Shown: one piece after another, positions 53,506-61,152 of the stretch
How the letters are laid out: each line of letters begins with the position of its first letter
Numbering within the stretch: position 1 is the stretch's first letter
Notes under the pieces: model-generated
The model's input: the letters and a program-made list of their open reading frames with translations, nothing else
The model's database searches: none
What the model was told of the DNA's origin: nothing
Virus record (IMG/VR): IMGVR_UViG_3300032893_000010
Span: 52,131 to 116,130 of that record
Reading direction: 5' to 3' (one strand)
Source of the DNA: a virus
DNA: 64,000 bases
Made by a program: the position numbers and the translations under genes

Positions 53506-53751
53506 ATGCTGGAAATTCTTTCGGTAATTGTATTGACAGTATCCTCCGCCTGTGGTATCATCTTCATGTTCGTCAAGTCAAGACAGCCTAAGATCACATA
53601 TCTTTCAGCAGAAGCTCTGGATATAAAACATAAAGAAATTGAAAGCATAAGACTTGATTCTATATCAAGAGCTTATACTCAGGAAGATGTAGACAGGGCT
53701 AATGCTCAATGTGATGAGCTGTATAAGCTATATAAAATAAGGAGGAAATAA
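53506..53751 (+). CDS. membrane protein (81 aa)
   Basis: Span ILSVIVLTVSSACGIIFMFV, then a cytoplasmic helical tail. Ends with AGGAGG for the next gene. Confidence 0.6.
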   Translation: MLEILSVIVLTVSSACGIIFMFVKSRQPKITYLSAEALDIKHKEIESIRLDSISRAYTQEDVDRANAQCDELYKLYKIRRK

Positions 53752-54237
53752 GTGGGGAATGGTTTCTGGACTCCAGCGAAGATCATTGTTGTTAGTGTTT
53801 TTTCTCTGGTATTCCTGACAGGAGGTTTGCTGGTTCTCCCTCTTGCTACTAATTCCTGGTGGGCTGCTACTGCACCAGCTATCAGCAAGATGCAAGAGAC
53901 ACAGCAAGTTTATACGGCGCAGAACAGGATTACTCAGTACAACAAGTTCTACGACGAGTACAGTACTTACCAGACGGATCTACAGACAGTAAAGGATAAT
54001 GAGAAGCAGCTAGCAACTTTTAATAAGGAACATACAGCATCTCAGGTTGCAAATGATCCGACTGGTAATCTGACCCAGCTTCAGGGACAGTATGAGTCAT
54101 CTGTGACTGGCGCTCAGGAGATCTGCACTGAAGCTGCTAATGCTTTCAATAATGATTCAAGGAAGGTTCAGACCGGCGCTCAGTTCAAGGGCGTTGATCT
54201 TTCACAGCAAGTTGATGTCAAAGCTTGTAATAAGTAA
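53752..54237 (+). CDS. membrane-anchored coiled-coil protein
   Basis: 161 residues from GTG. Span IIVVSVFSLVFLTGGLLVLP, then a long extracytoplasmic helix with Gln-rich coiled coil and two Cys. Resembles phage proteins of unknown function placed before a lipoprotein. Confidence 0.6.
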   Translation: MGNGFWTPAKIIVVSVFSLVFLTGGLLVLPLATNSWWAATAPAISKMQETQQVYTAQNRITQYNKFYDEYSTYQTDLQTVKDNEKQLATFNKEHTASQVANDPTGNLTQLQGQYESSVTGAQEICTEAANAFNNDSRKVQTGAQFKGVDLSQQVDVKACNK

Positions 54238-54257
54238 GTAAAAGCAGGAGGTACAAA

Positions 54258-54959
54258 TTGAAGATCAATTTTAAGCACGCTATTATTTCGGCTGCTTCTG
54301 CCGTTGTGCTGGTTCTCGGGATCTCGGCTTGCGCAGGTAATAACGTGGATGCAAGTGCATCGGCTCCTGATCCTACCAGTTCAGATAATGTAGCTGGCGG
54401 CTCAGTCCTTGGAGGAAGCGAGAGTAACACAGCTCAGCTTTTCTATAACCTGGGAGTTAAGACTTTCGACTCTGGTATTTTCTCTCAGATGAACGGCCCA
54501 TCTATGGAGATGGTCAATGATGGCAGGCGAGATCTCACCCTGAATAACCCTAACCATATCGGTTATGTTTATGTTTACAGTCAGACTGGTACTCTTATAA
54601 CTTTCTATACCATCAAGGGCAAGGTGAGTTCTACCCAGTCTCAGCTTACTGAGACTCAGGATATCGTTGATGACAAGAATTGCGTATCAGGTGATGATTC
54701 AGGACAAGGTGGAGGAACTATCGGGGCCTGCTCTAACGTCGTAGACAGTATTGGCGATGATGGTACTTATGGTGGTGAGGAAGGCGGTCCTTCTGGTGTT
54801 TTCTTCTTCACTACTGCTGGTGCCCTGGTAGAGCTTGGAGGAAACACTAACTGGTTTTACAGTGACGCTCCTCTGGCATTGACCAGCAAGCCTGTCATGA
54901 TCTACAACAACAATGCGCCTACTTCTGGTGCTGTGACTCTACCGAAGGGTAACAAGTAA
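54258..54959 (+). CDS. lipoprotein
   Basis: 233 residues. Signal peptide and lipobox (VLVLGISAC), then Ser/Gly-rich disorder and a beta-rich domain (YVYVYSQTGTLITFYTIKGK). Close in layout to actinophage lipoproteins thought to act in superinfection control; that link is inference. Confidence 0.7.
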   Translation: MKINFKHAIISAASAVVLVLGISACAGNNVDASASAPDPTSSDNVAGGSVLGGSESNTAQLFYNLGVKTFDSGIFSQMNGPSMEMVNDGRRDLTLNNPNHIGYVYVYSQTGTLITFYTIKGKVSSTQSQLTETQDIVDDKNCVSGDDSGQGGGTIGACSNVVDSIGDDGTYGGEEGGPSGVFFFTTAGALVELGGNTNWFYSDAPLALTSKPVMIYNNNAPTSGAVTLPKGNK

Positions 54960-55183
54960 TGGCTAATGTAGAAAGAAAGATAGTTGAGACTGTGTCGTAT
55001 TTCCTGACTCTTGATGACAGAGAGGCTAGGACTCTCAGGGATATCCTTTCTCATTGTTCATCCGATAATGGAGAAGAGAGTTCGAGAATCTGGAATATGA
55101 TTGACGCTTTCGATTCTGCTGGATTTGGATACGAGAGATCAAATCTGATTGCGGGAAGTACGGGAATCAGATTTCATAGGTAG
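54959..55183 (+). CDS. hypothetical protein (74 aa)
   Basis: YFLTLDDREARTLRDILSHC then SRIWNMIDAFDSAGFGYERS. A common helical phage protein. Starts in the previous TAATG. Confidence 0.6.
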   Translation: MANVERKIVETVSYFLTLDDREARTLRDILSHCSSDNGEESSRIWNMIDAFDSAGFGYERSNLIAGSTGIRFHR

Positions 55184-55220
55184 TAGTACAATATTAAAGT
55201 GGAGAGAAATCTCCACGCAC

Positions 55221-55294
55221 GGGAGCATAGCTCAGTTGGTTAGAGCACTACCCTGTCAAGGTAGGGGTCACGGGTTCAAGTCCCGTTGTTCTCG
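55221..55294 (+). tRNA. tRNA-Asp (GTC)
   Basis: Acceptor GGGAGCA/TGTTCTC, loop CTGTCAA, T-arm ACGGG/CCCGT. Confidence 0.9.
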
Positions 55295-55324
55295 CTTTTG
55301 ATTCGAACCGTGGTAAACTTAAGT

Positions 55325-55729
55325 ATGGCAACATTACATGACGATATACTTAAACTGCGGGACGATGGTTTTACATACAACCAGATAGTAAACAACCTAG
55401 GTTGCTCAAAAGGAACAGTCTCTTACTACCTAGGTAAGGACCAGAAGCTAAAGACTTTAATACGTACTAGAAATCGACGGAATTTTATTTCTAGATATAT
55501 CAAAGAGTTAAAAGATAACAAATGCTGTATGGATTGCGGTCAGCAATTTCCTCATTTCATCCTGGACTTTGACCACAGGCCGGGGGAAGAGAAACTATTT
55601 TGTATAAGTGCAGCAAGAAGTAATAGAACAAAAGAAGAGATAGACGCAGAAGTTGCTAAGTGCGATTTAGTTTGTGCTAATTGTCACAGATTTAGAACGT
55701 GGAACAGGTCAATAAAATCGCATTATTAA
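55325..55729 (+). CDS. HTH-HNH endonuclease
   Basis: 134 residues from ATG 55325. N-terminal helix-turn-helix (FTYNQIVNNLGCSKGTVSYY), then CCMDCGQQFPHFILDFDHRP and CDLVCANCHRFRTWNR. TGGTAAACT (extended -10) ends six bases before ATG, as for the HNH gene at 49513. Confidence 0.8.
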   Translation: MATLHDDILKLRDDGFTYNQIVNNLGCSKGTVSYYLGKDQKLKTLIRTRNRRNFISRYIKELKDNKCCMDCGQQFPHFILDFDHRPGEEKLFCISAARSNRTKEEIDAEVAKCDLVCANCHRFRTWNRSIKSHY

Positions 55730-55758
55730 GGGAGATTCATTCAACGGTAATGACACCT

Positions 55759-55805
55759 TTATAGTCCGACCCGCATGTTAACTGACTATAAACTTCAGCG
55801 TGCGG
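55759..55805 (+). ncRNA. H-type RNA pseudoknot
   Basis: TTATAGTC (55759) pairs with GACTATAA (55784); CCGCATG (55771) pairs with CGTGCGG (55799). Same architecture as at 40110 but different sequence. A CCGGT/ACCGG hairpin follows. Confidence 0.7.
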
Positions 55806-55937
55806 CTCTTGCCTAGGGAGATGCTCAGGTCCGGTCTGGTACTAACCGGCAAAATAAAGTATCAAAAGATATGGGGTCGGTACTGAAGCGGTCGTCATAT
55901 ACAGAGAGAAGGGAAACCGTCTCTGTCCATATCACTT

Positions 55938-56009
55938 GTGATTATAGTGAAAGGGTTATCACAATAGCTTGCCATGCTATTAGTCCGGGTTCGAATCCCG
56001 GTAGTCACT
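55938..56009 (+). tRNA. tRNA-Gly (GCC)
   Basis: Acceptor GTGATTA/TAGTCAC, loop TTGCCAT, T-arm CCGGG/CCCGG. Confidence 0.88.
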
Positions 56010-56074
56010 CGCAATTGCCCATTGGGAGTGTGCCCTGTGCTCGCAAACGGAAACTAAATTGGAACAGGGAGTAT

Positions 56075-56155
56075 GGAATCGTGGCAGAGTGGTAATGCAG
56101 CAGTTTGCTACACTGTAATACTTCGGTATCATAGGTTCGAATCCTATCGATTCCG
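56075..56155 (+). tRNA. tRNA-Ser (GCT)
   Basis: Acceptor GGAATCG/CGATTCC, loop TTGCTAC, long variable arm, discriminator G. Confidence 0.9.
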
Positions 56156-56226
56156 CGTAGCCCGTGATCACTGGAATCTAGTGCAGTACCTAGACCGGGC
56201 AAGGTGATCTTGAAAACTGCACACTA

Positions 56227-56310
56227 GGAGTCGCTAACATCGGTGGCGTGGAACTGTCTTGAAAACAGTACGGGGTAACTCCCGTGTGAGTTCGAATCTC
56301 ACCGGCTCCT
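56227..56310 (+). tRNA. tRNA-Ser (TGA)
   Basis: Acceptor GGAGTCG/CGGCTCC, loop CTTGAAA, long variable arm ACGGG/CCCGT. Confidence 0.88.
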
Positions 56311-56324
56311 CTGGAATTAATGAT

Positions 56325-56397
56325 GCTCCATTAACTCAGCGGCTAGAGTAGTTGACTCTTAATCAACCGGTCATTGGTTCGAATCCAATATGGAGTA
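56325..56397 (+). tRNA. tRNA-Lys (CTT)
   Basis: Acceptor GCTCCAT/ATGGAGT, loop CTCTTAA, T-arm ATTGG/CCAAT. Confidence 0.9.
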
Positions 56398-56435
56398 CTT
56401 ATCTTGAGAAAATAAAACCAATTGAAAGGAAAGTT

Positions 56436-57074
56436 ATGTTCAGAAAGTTTATAGCGACTGCTGTTGTAGCGTTAAGTCTGGGGGTCAGCGCCACATCAGC
56501 GAGTGCCGCTGTAACTCCGGTACTTCCTACTTATAGTGAAGTCAACGCGGTAGCGTATGGTCCTCACTGGATTCTCAATAATTTCAAAGATTATTCGTAC
56601 CAGAACAATCTAGCGTCAGTATTCAATGACCTTGGTGCTGATCGCACATGGTTCAGGATTTCAGCGGTGAATGTGTCGCTGCCTTCTTCTTACGGTGAAG
56701 ATCTAGTTGTCACTATCAAGAATGACAAGGGGCAGTATCTGTCACAGTGGAGTAACCAGAATCCGGCAGTTAACGGCTGGCGTGCAAGATGGGACTGGGT
56801 AAACGGCAACGTAATCGATGTTCCTGCTGTTCAGTGGATTTTAGTTCCTAATGGTAGCTATTACAATCTGGTTGATGTGTCGTCAATCAACAACTCTGAC
56901 GGTCCTTATGCCCTGACAATCGCTCAGGGCGGAAGCACTAAGGAGACAAACGGCGTTCCTGACTGGAGTGACCTGGTTCTGCTGCCTCTGTCTCAGACAG
57001 ATAAGTTCCAGCTATTCAATTTCGTGAATCCTTCAGCTCAGTTCCCGGCTCCTACAGGAACATCTTCTGACTAG
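56436..57074 (+). CDS. secreted beta-rich protein
   Basis: 212 residues from ATG 56436 behind AAAGGAAAG. Signal peptide ATAVVALSLGVSATSASA; the rest (WFRISAVNVSLPSSYGEDLV; WILVPNGSYYNLVDVSS) suggests a carbohydrate-binding-like beta sandwich. No Cys. Unknown target. Confidence 0.65.
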   Translation: MFRKFIATAVVALSLGVSATSASAAVTPVLPTYSEVNAVAYGPHWILNNFKDYSYQNNLASVFNDLGADRTWFRISAVNVSLPSSYGEDLVVTIKNDKGQYLSQWSNQNPAVNGWRARWDWVNGNVIDVPAVQWILVPNGSYYNLVDVSSINNSDGPYALTIAQGGSTKETNGVPDWSDLVLLPLSQTDKFQLFNFVNPSAQFPAPTGTSSD

Positions 57075-57175
57075 TGAAACAGCATATATGCCTGTTCTGT
57101 AACGGATACGGCATGATTAAAGGGAAACCCTGTCCTTTATGTCATGGGACAGGGAAACCTCCCAGGTCCCCATAG
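57074..57175 (+). CDS. DnaJ-type zinc mini-protein (33 aa)
   Basis: GTG shares a base with the previous TAG. CLFCNGYG and CPLCHGTG are two CxxCxGxG units. Its stop TAG is formed by positions 8-10 of tRNA-Glu (CTC). Confidence 0.55.
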   Translation: MKQHICLFCNGYGMIKGKPCPLCHGTGKPPRSP

Positions 57176-57236
57176 TTTAATGGGAGAACGTCACCCTCTC
57201 AAGGTGATGATGCGAGTTCGATCCTCGCTGGGGATA
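57166..57236 (+). tRNA. tRNA-Glu (CTC)
   Basis: Acceptor GTCCCCA/TGGGGAT, loop CTCTCAA, T-loop TTCGATC. Confidence 0.88.
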
Positions 57237-57258
57237 CCCTGAGCATCAAGGAGGTAAT

Positions 57259-57411
57259 ATGGGAAATGTTCTTATACTGGTTTTCAGTGCCATAGGAGTG
57301 TACGCAGGAATGCACCTGGGATTGACCTTGATTCAGTCAATCATATTGTTCATAATATCTGTGGCAATCGTGGTGCCTGTCATATCAGCGGTAAGGCATA
57401 TGAATCATTAG
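57259..57411 (+). CDS. membrane peptide (50 aa)
   Basis: Two spans (VLILVFSAIGVYAGMHLG; IILFIISVAIVVPVISAV). AGGAGG-like site before ATG. Confidence 0.6.
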   Translation: MGNVLILVFSAIGVYAGMHLGLTLIQSIILFIISVAIVVPVISAVRHMNH

Positions 57412-57420
57412 GAGGATAAA

Positions 57421-57558
57421 ATGGGTTTCTGTCCTGAGACATGGGGGAAGAAGTGCCCTCACTCAGCAGATGGCAGGGGAGAGCACGCTTGCGACAGGTC
57501 ACGTCACCACCTGGGCATCCGCCATAGGTGCAGTTGCGGAGTGACAAAGGGCGATTAG
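57421..57558 (+). CDS. Cys/His protein (45 aa)
   Basis: CPETWGKKCPHSAD, CDRSRHHLGIRHRCSC. GGAGG upstream. The stop TAG is formed by positions 8-10 of tRNA-Val. Confidence 0.55.
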   Translation: MGFCPETWGKKCPHSADGRGEHACDRSRHHLGIRHRCSCGVTKGD

Positions 57559-57620
57559 CTCAGTGGAAGAGCGCTTCTCTTACAAAGAAGAGGCCGAAAG
57601 TTCAATCCTTTCATTGCCCA
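57549..57620 (+). tRNA. tRNA-Val (TAC)
   Basis: Acceptor GGGCGAT/ATTGCCC, loop CTTACAA, T-loop TTCAATC. Last tRNA of the window. Confidence 0.9.
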
Positions 57621-57733
57621 CGAAACAAGGCATATGGGTGTCTTAAGCAGAAGGAAATTCCTGAATACCGGCAGGGAAAGGGTAAGTACTGAAGCGACAG
57701 CCTTAGACAAGCTGGCCCATATATTTCTCAGTA

Positions 57734-57762
57734 AGCCAGTATCCTGCCTTGGGATACTGGCT
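57734..57762 (+). terminator. hairpin terminator
   Basis: AGCCAGTATCC and GGATACTGGCT with loop TGCCTTG, then ATCTTCATTT. Ends the tRNA region. Confidence 0.7.
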
Positions 57763-57784
57763 ATCTTCATTTCTGGAGGAAAAT

Positions 57785-57898
57785 ATGGCTTGTAAGCATT
57801 CTCCTTTATGTTTCTGTAATTGCAGGGGATGCAAGAGAGAGTTTCACTGCAATAATCATAAGGCTGGCCTGAGGGGATGTCACTATGACTGTGAGTAG
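57785..57898 (+). CDS. Cys-rich mini-protein A (37 aa)
   Basis: GGAGG before ATG. CFCNCRGC...FHC...GCHYDC: eight Cys, four His. Same pattern as the protein at 58291. Metal binding likely. The 57899-58009 stretch holds no gene I can support. Confidence 0.6.
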   Translation: MACKHSPLCFCNCRGCKREFHCNNHKAGLRGCHYDCE

Positions 57899-58009
57899 GG
57901 CGGCTCTGAGATCGATTCTGCCGGGTCTACATAGGGAGGCCAGCCCCATCCACCGACCCTGCCCTGAAAAGCCGCCTCCGTGGCTCTCAGGCTGTTCTAG
58001 GGCCACCTG

Positions 58010-58294
58010 ATGAGCTGGCTGCCTGATCCGTTCCAGCTAGCGGAGGCACCTAGCATAGCAGAGCCTGAAATAGATGTGGAAGAACCTCCGTCTAATGAGG
58101 AGATCTTCTATGGTTCTATAAGGCACTATCCTGACACGGCAGGCAGTGAGCTGGGCATTCATGTGGATGCGTGCAGGTTCGATGAGGATGGCAACCATGT
58201 ACAGATGGCAAAGCGTTGCCCTCACTATGATGCAGAGGATGAGCAGGGAAGAAGGATAGCGCCGGGGTGGACAGTGCAAAGCAGGAATAGATGA
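58010..58294 (+). CDS. hypothetical acidic protein
   Basis: 94 residues, Pro/Glu-rich start, then IRHYPDTAGSELGIHVDACR. Overlaps the next start by four bases. Unknown. Confidence 0.55.
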   Translation: MSWLPDPFQLAEAPSIAEPEIDVEEPPSNEEIFYGSIRHYPDTAGSELGIHVDACRFDEDGNHVQMAKRCPHYDAEDEQGRRIAPGWTVQSRNR

Positions 58295-58431
58295 GAAGAA
58301 AATGCGAGAAATGGGGTAGATGCTACTGCAACTGCCACGCTTGCGCGAACGCCAGGAAAGCAGGAAACATGTGGCGGTATCATTGCGGGAAGCATGATCA
58401 GGGATGTCATAGCCTATGTACTAAAAACTGA
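58291..58431 (+). CDS. Cys-rich mini-protein B (46 aa)
   Basis: CYCNCHACANARK...YHCGKH...GCHSLC aligns with mini-protein A. A duplicated small metal-binding family. Confidence 0.6.
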   Translation: MRRKCEKWGRCYCNCHACANARKAGNMWRYHCGKHDQGCHSLCTKN

Positions 58432-58443
58432 TACCCTTATTAC

Positions 58444-58920
58444 ATGACAAATAAGCATATAACACCAGCGCATACGCAAGTATCAGCACATAGGTATATA
58501 GTTCATTTCCCTCCTCATCCGGCCAGGAAGGATGATCCTCACTATGTTGACTTCAATCACTACCACAAGAAGACACGTCCGGCTGCGAGATGTTATGTCG
58601 GGTCCATAATCGGATTTGACGAATGCCGCGACGAGCATGGAGAGACTGTCACTATCGACTCCCGTGGTGAGCAGTCAGGACTTGAGCTTCATCATGCCCA
58701 CGTTGAATTCTCGCTCCAGCAGGGAATATCTCTTGAAGCTCTAGAGAAAGTATACCCAGGTATATCCGATAAGGAAGATCTTGGTGCATGGGTAGAATCC
58801 GGGGATAACTTCATGTGGCTCTGCACGTTCCATCATAGAGGACCAGGAGGTGCCCATACAGCTACAGCCAGCGATTGGGAGGCAGAGAAATTCGTAAAAG
58901 GATTAATTACTAAGGAATAG
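58444..58920 (+). CDS. HNH endonuclease-like protein
   Basis: 158 residues. CYVGSIIGFDECRDEHG, LELHHAHVEFSLQQG and WLCTFHHRGPGGAHTATASD follow the HNH order (His-His pair, Asn-type region, final His). A packaging-associated HNH protein near the terminase is a common layout. Confidence 0.72.
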   Translation: MTNKHITPAHTQVSAHRYIVHFPPHPARKDDPHYVDFNHYHKKTRPAARCYVGSIIGFDECRDEHGETVTIDSRGEQSGLELHHAHVEFSLQQGISLEALEKVYPGISDKEDLGAWVESGDNFMWLCTFHHRGPGGAHTATASDWEAEKFVKGLITKE

Positions 58921-58922
58921 TT

Positions 58923-59594
58923 TTGATTAAAGTATTATCAGGGGCAGATGCAACGCACTCTAACATATCGTCTTTGCCTCATACTGTTAGCGTGGTGGCA
59001 GGGTATACTACGGGTACTGCGGATATTAAATGGACATCTGCTGACTGGGCAAGGTATCCAGCAGCTATAAGAATATGCCAGGATCATGGATCAGACACGT
59101 CTGCTGATGTTCTTGACGTGGAGAACGGGGCTGCGACATTTGAGGATGCAGTGACATGGTATCCGAAAGCGGTAGAAAATTTTTATTCAGGTCAGAGGCC
59201 AGGTCAGAGATTCCCGGCAATTTACCTGAGCTTGAGCAATATCCAGGATCTTCAGGCAGCGTTGAAAGCTGGAGGGATCACAAGAGCTAATTTGTGGATA
59301 GCTGACTGGACTAATTCCCAGAGCACGGCTGTAAGCCAGTTGATAAATGCGTCCGGGAATTACCCGGCGGTGGCGATCCAGTATGCTAATGCCGGAAGTT
59401 ATGATAAAGACGTATTTAACAAGAGTTGGGTGAATACAGTGTCAGAGAAGACGCCTAAATTTGATGTTGCCACAGCACCTCCGGGACTATGGCAAGATTT
59501 CATGGTAGCAGTGGGAAGAGGACTAGACGGAAATCTGTGGTACGCAACCTATTCCCCGGACACAGGACAATGGTCTGAGCCAGTGAAGATGTAA
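58923..59594 (+). CDS. GH25-like (DUF1906-type) lysin
   Basis: 223 residues from TTG. VAGYTTGTADIKWTSADWAR, ADVLDVENGAATFEDAV and FPAIYLSLSNIQ with NLWIADWTN match the TIM-barrel glycosidase-like family used in actinophage lysins, including the DVExG acidic pair. A C-terminal short beta repeat (GRGLDGNLWYATYSPDTG) may bind cell wall. Confidence 0.75.
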   Translation: MIKVLSGADATHSNISSLPHTVSVVAGYTTGTADIKWTSADWARYPAAIRICQDHGSDTSADVLDVENGAATFEDAVTWYPKAVENFYSGQRPGQRFPAIYLSLSNIQDLQAALKAGGITRANLWIADWTNSQSTAVSQLINASGNYPAVAIQYANAGSYDKDVFNKSWVNTVSEKTPKFDVATAPPGLWQDFMVAVGRGLDGNLWYATYSPDTGQWSEPVKM

Positions 59595-60044
59595 ATGGCC
59601 AAGAGAAGAAAGCCTGCTACCTGGAATGTAAGAAGAGAGGTAGCTAAGTACACTGACAGGATGGCCCGTCCTGGTAAGATGGGCACGCCATCTCGGTTTC
59701 CTGATGATGGCTCTTATTCTGCTGAATCAGATGTAGCAAGACTGCAAGAATCAGAAAGGTTCATGCAGGAGACAGGTCAGGGCGATTTCATTCCCCTGAC
59801 CTACTATCCTACTAAGTCATCGTGGCCTGCTAACGGATGGGATCACAGGAGAACTGTAGCAGCAGGTTATGACAGGAACAGAGGACTCCTCAGAGTCCAG
59901 TTCTTCACGGATGGTGCTATCTATGATTACGGCACTGCAACTCCTGTTCCTCCTTACATCGCGTATCAGTTCAGGCAGACGCAATCACCTGGAAGATTCA
60001 TCAATTCTACTCTTGAGGCTTTCGGCTATGAAAGAATCGGATAA
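59595..60044 (+). CDS. KTSC-domain protein
   Basis: 149 residues; the last 75 (RTVAAGYDRNRGLLRVQF; IYDYGTATPVPPYIAYQF) match the KTSC domain, which occurs in phage and lysyl-tRNA synthetase contexts with unknown role. Starts one base after the lysin stop. Confidence 0.75.
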   Translation: MAKRRKPATWNVRREVAKYTDRMARPGKMGTPSRFPDDGSYSAESDVARLQESERFMQETGQGDFIPLTYYPTKSSWPANGWDHRRTVAAGYDRNRGLLRVQFFTDGAIYDYGTATPVPPYIAYQFRQTQSPGRFINSTLEAFGYERIG

Positions 60045-60195
60045 TCTTTACACTCCAAGGCACGGGAAGAAAAAGAAGCCCCTGTTTTACATCCCAGTTA
60101 ATGCCTGGGGCTGGGTAGAGCAGGGAATACAGGCGCTGTTCATAATAGTTTTCGTTGCCATGGTAATACTCGTGTTAATAGGAGGACTCAGGTAG
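60028..60195 (+). CDS. membrane protein (55 aa)
   Basis: From ATG 60028. Basic N-terminus, span IQALFIIVFVAMVILVLIGG. Possible holin partner; unproven. Confidence 0.55.
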   Translation: MKESDNLYTPRHGKKKKPLFYIPVNAWGWVEQGIQALFIIVFVAMVILVLIGGLR

Positions 60196-60509
60196 TGGCA
60201 CAGATGCACGGTAAGTATCTCTTCATAGGTCTTGAGAATGTCAGGGGATTATTTCTTGTAGATGTTGCTAGCGTTTATGAGACAGAGCATCCTTACCGCT
60301 CATGCAATCACGCATGGTTCATACACGTGTGGCCAGGAAAGGCGGTAGTCGTAGGCTTGTGGAGGAAAAAATACGGTGAGATGGAAAACCTGTTCAGGGC
60401 AGTTAAAGGAGGAAGGGATCTGGATGTTCAGGAAAAAGATACCCTCAGGGTTCTGGGAAGCCCATTACCAGAAAGCGCATCGAAGACTGAAGCGGACGAG
60501 TTTTCGTGA
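60195..60509 (+). CDS. hypothetical protein
   Basis: 104 residues from GTG. YLFIGLENVRGLFLVDVASV and AWFIHVWPGKAVVVGLWRKK: beta-rich small domain. Overlaps the next gene by 86 bases. Confidence 0.55.
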   Translation: MAQMHGKYLFIGLENVRGLFLVDVASVYETEHPYRSCNHAWFIHVWPGKAVVVGLWRKKYGEMENLFRAVKGGRDLDVQEKDTLRVLGSPLPESASKTEADEFS

Positions 60510-60675
60510 GCTTCTGAATTACGGAGACACAAGCCTTAATGAGTTCATAGCAGCATATCAGTCCCATTGTAAATGTCCTAGTGAAGTAAGCATTCATGAG
60601 ATGAAACGAAATCTTGCTCATCTTCAGGCTGTAGTGGACGAGCTTCAGGAAGATTTTCAGTCTGATCTGGTATAG
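60424..60675 (+). CDS. hypothetical protein
   Basis: 83 residues from ATG 60424 behind AGGAGGA. Helical second half (EMKRNLAHLQAVVDELQEDF). Long overlap with the upstream gene, so the start may be later. Confidence 0.45.
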   Translation: MFRKKIPSGFWEAHYQKAHRRLKRTSFRELLNYGDTSLNEFIAAYQSHCKCPSEVSIHEMKRNLAHLQAVVDELQEDFQSDLV

Positions 60676-60689
60676 TGAAATAAGTAAGG
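60671..60689 (+). promoter_or_regulatory. late-type promoter P5
   Basis: TATAGT 60671-60676, then GAAATAAGTAAGG. Spacing is one base longer than P1-P4. Confidence 0.4.
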
Positions 60690-60712
60690 TTTTGCAGAAT
60701 TTAGGAAGAACA

Positions 60713-60931
60713 ATGACTAACGCGACTATAGTCCTGGCTGCTGTGACAGCATTAGGTGTCGTGGGAACAGGGATATGGGGGTTGCTGAGAGTCGTATTCA
60801 AGCTAGGACAGGTTTCTGAAACTATAAACGAAACTTCGAAGACACTTCAGCAGGTAACTAATACTGTGGCCAACATTAACGATACCATGTCAGATCATGA
60901 GCTTAGGATTGCTAAACTTGAGGTGAAATGA
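60713..60931 (+). CDS. membrane-coiled-coil protein, holin-like
   Basis: 72 residues from ATG 60713 behind AGGAAG. Span VLAAVTALGVVGTGIWGLLR, then a coiled coil (LQQVTNTVANINDTMSDHEL). A layout shared with phage holins. Confidence 0.6.
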   Translation: MTNATIVLAAVTALGVVGTGIWGLLRVVFKLGQVSETINETSKTLQQVTNTVANINDTMSDHELRIAKLEVK

Positions 60932-61152
60932 TGGCAGAGAAGAAAAGACCTGCTAGGAAGAGGAGCCCCGGAAGCTCTAGCGGGATTCACATAAAGCCTT
61001 CAAAGAAAGGCTCATTCAAGAGGATGGCTAAGAAGGCTGGAAAGTCTGTTCAGGCTGAGGCGACTGCTGTACTGAAGAATCCTGATGCCTCCCCGGCAGC
61101 TAAGAAAAAGGCAAACTTCGCACGTAATGCTTCCAGGTGGAGGAAGGGCTGA
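60928..61152 (+). CDS. basic protein (74 aa)
   Basis: Lys/Arg/Ser-rich (RPARKRSPGSSSGIHIKPSK). Nucleic-acid association is plausible. Overlaps both neighbours. Confidence 0.55.
   Translation: MMAEKKRPARKRSPGSSSGIHIKPSKKGSFKRMAKKAGKSVQAEATAVLKNPDASPAAKKKANFARNASRWRKG

Noticed and set aside
57634-57795. A 53-codon ORF from ATG 57634.
   Set aside because: It contains a terminator hairpin, lacks a ribosome site and overlaps the next gene's start.
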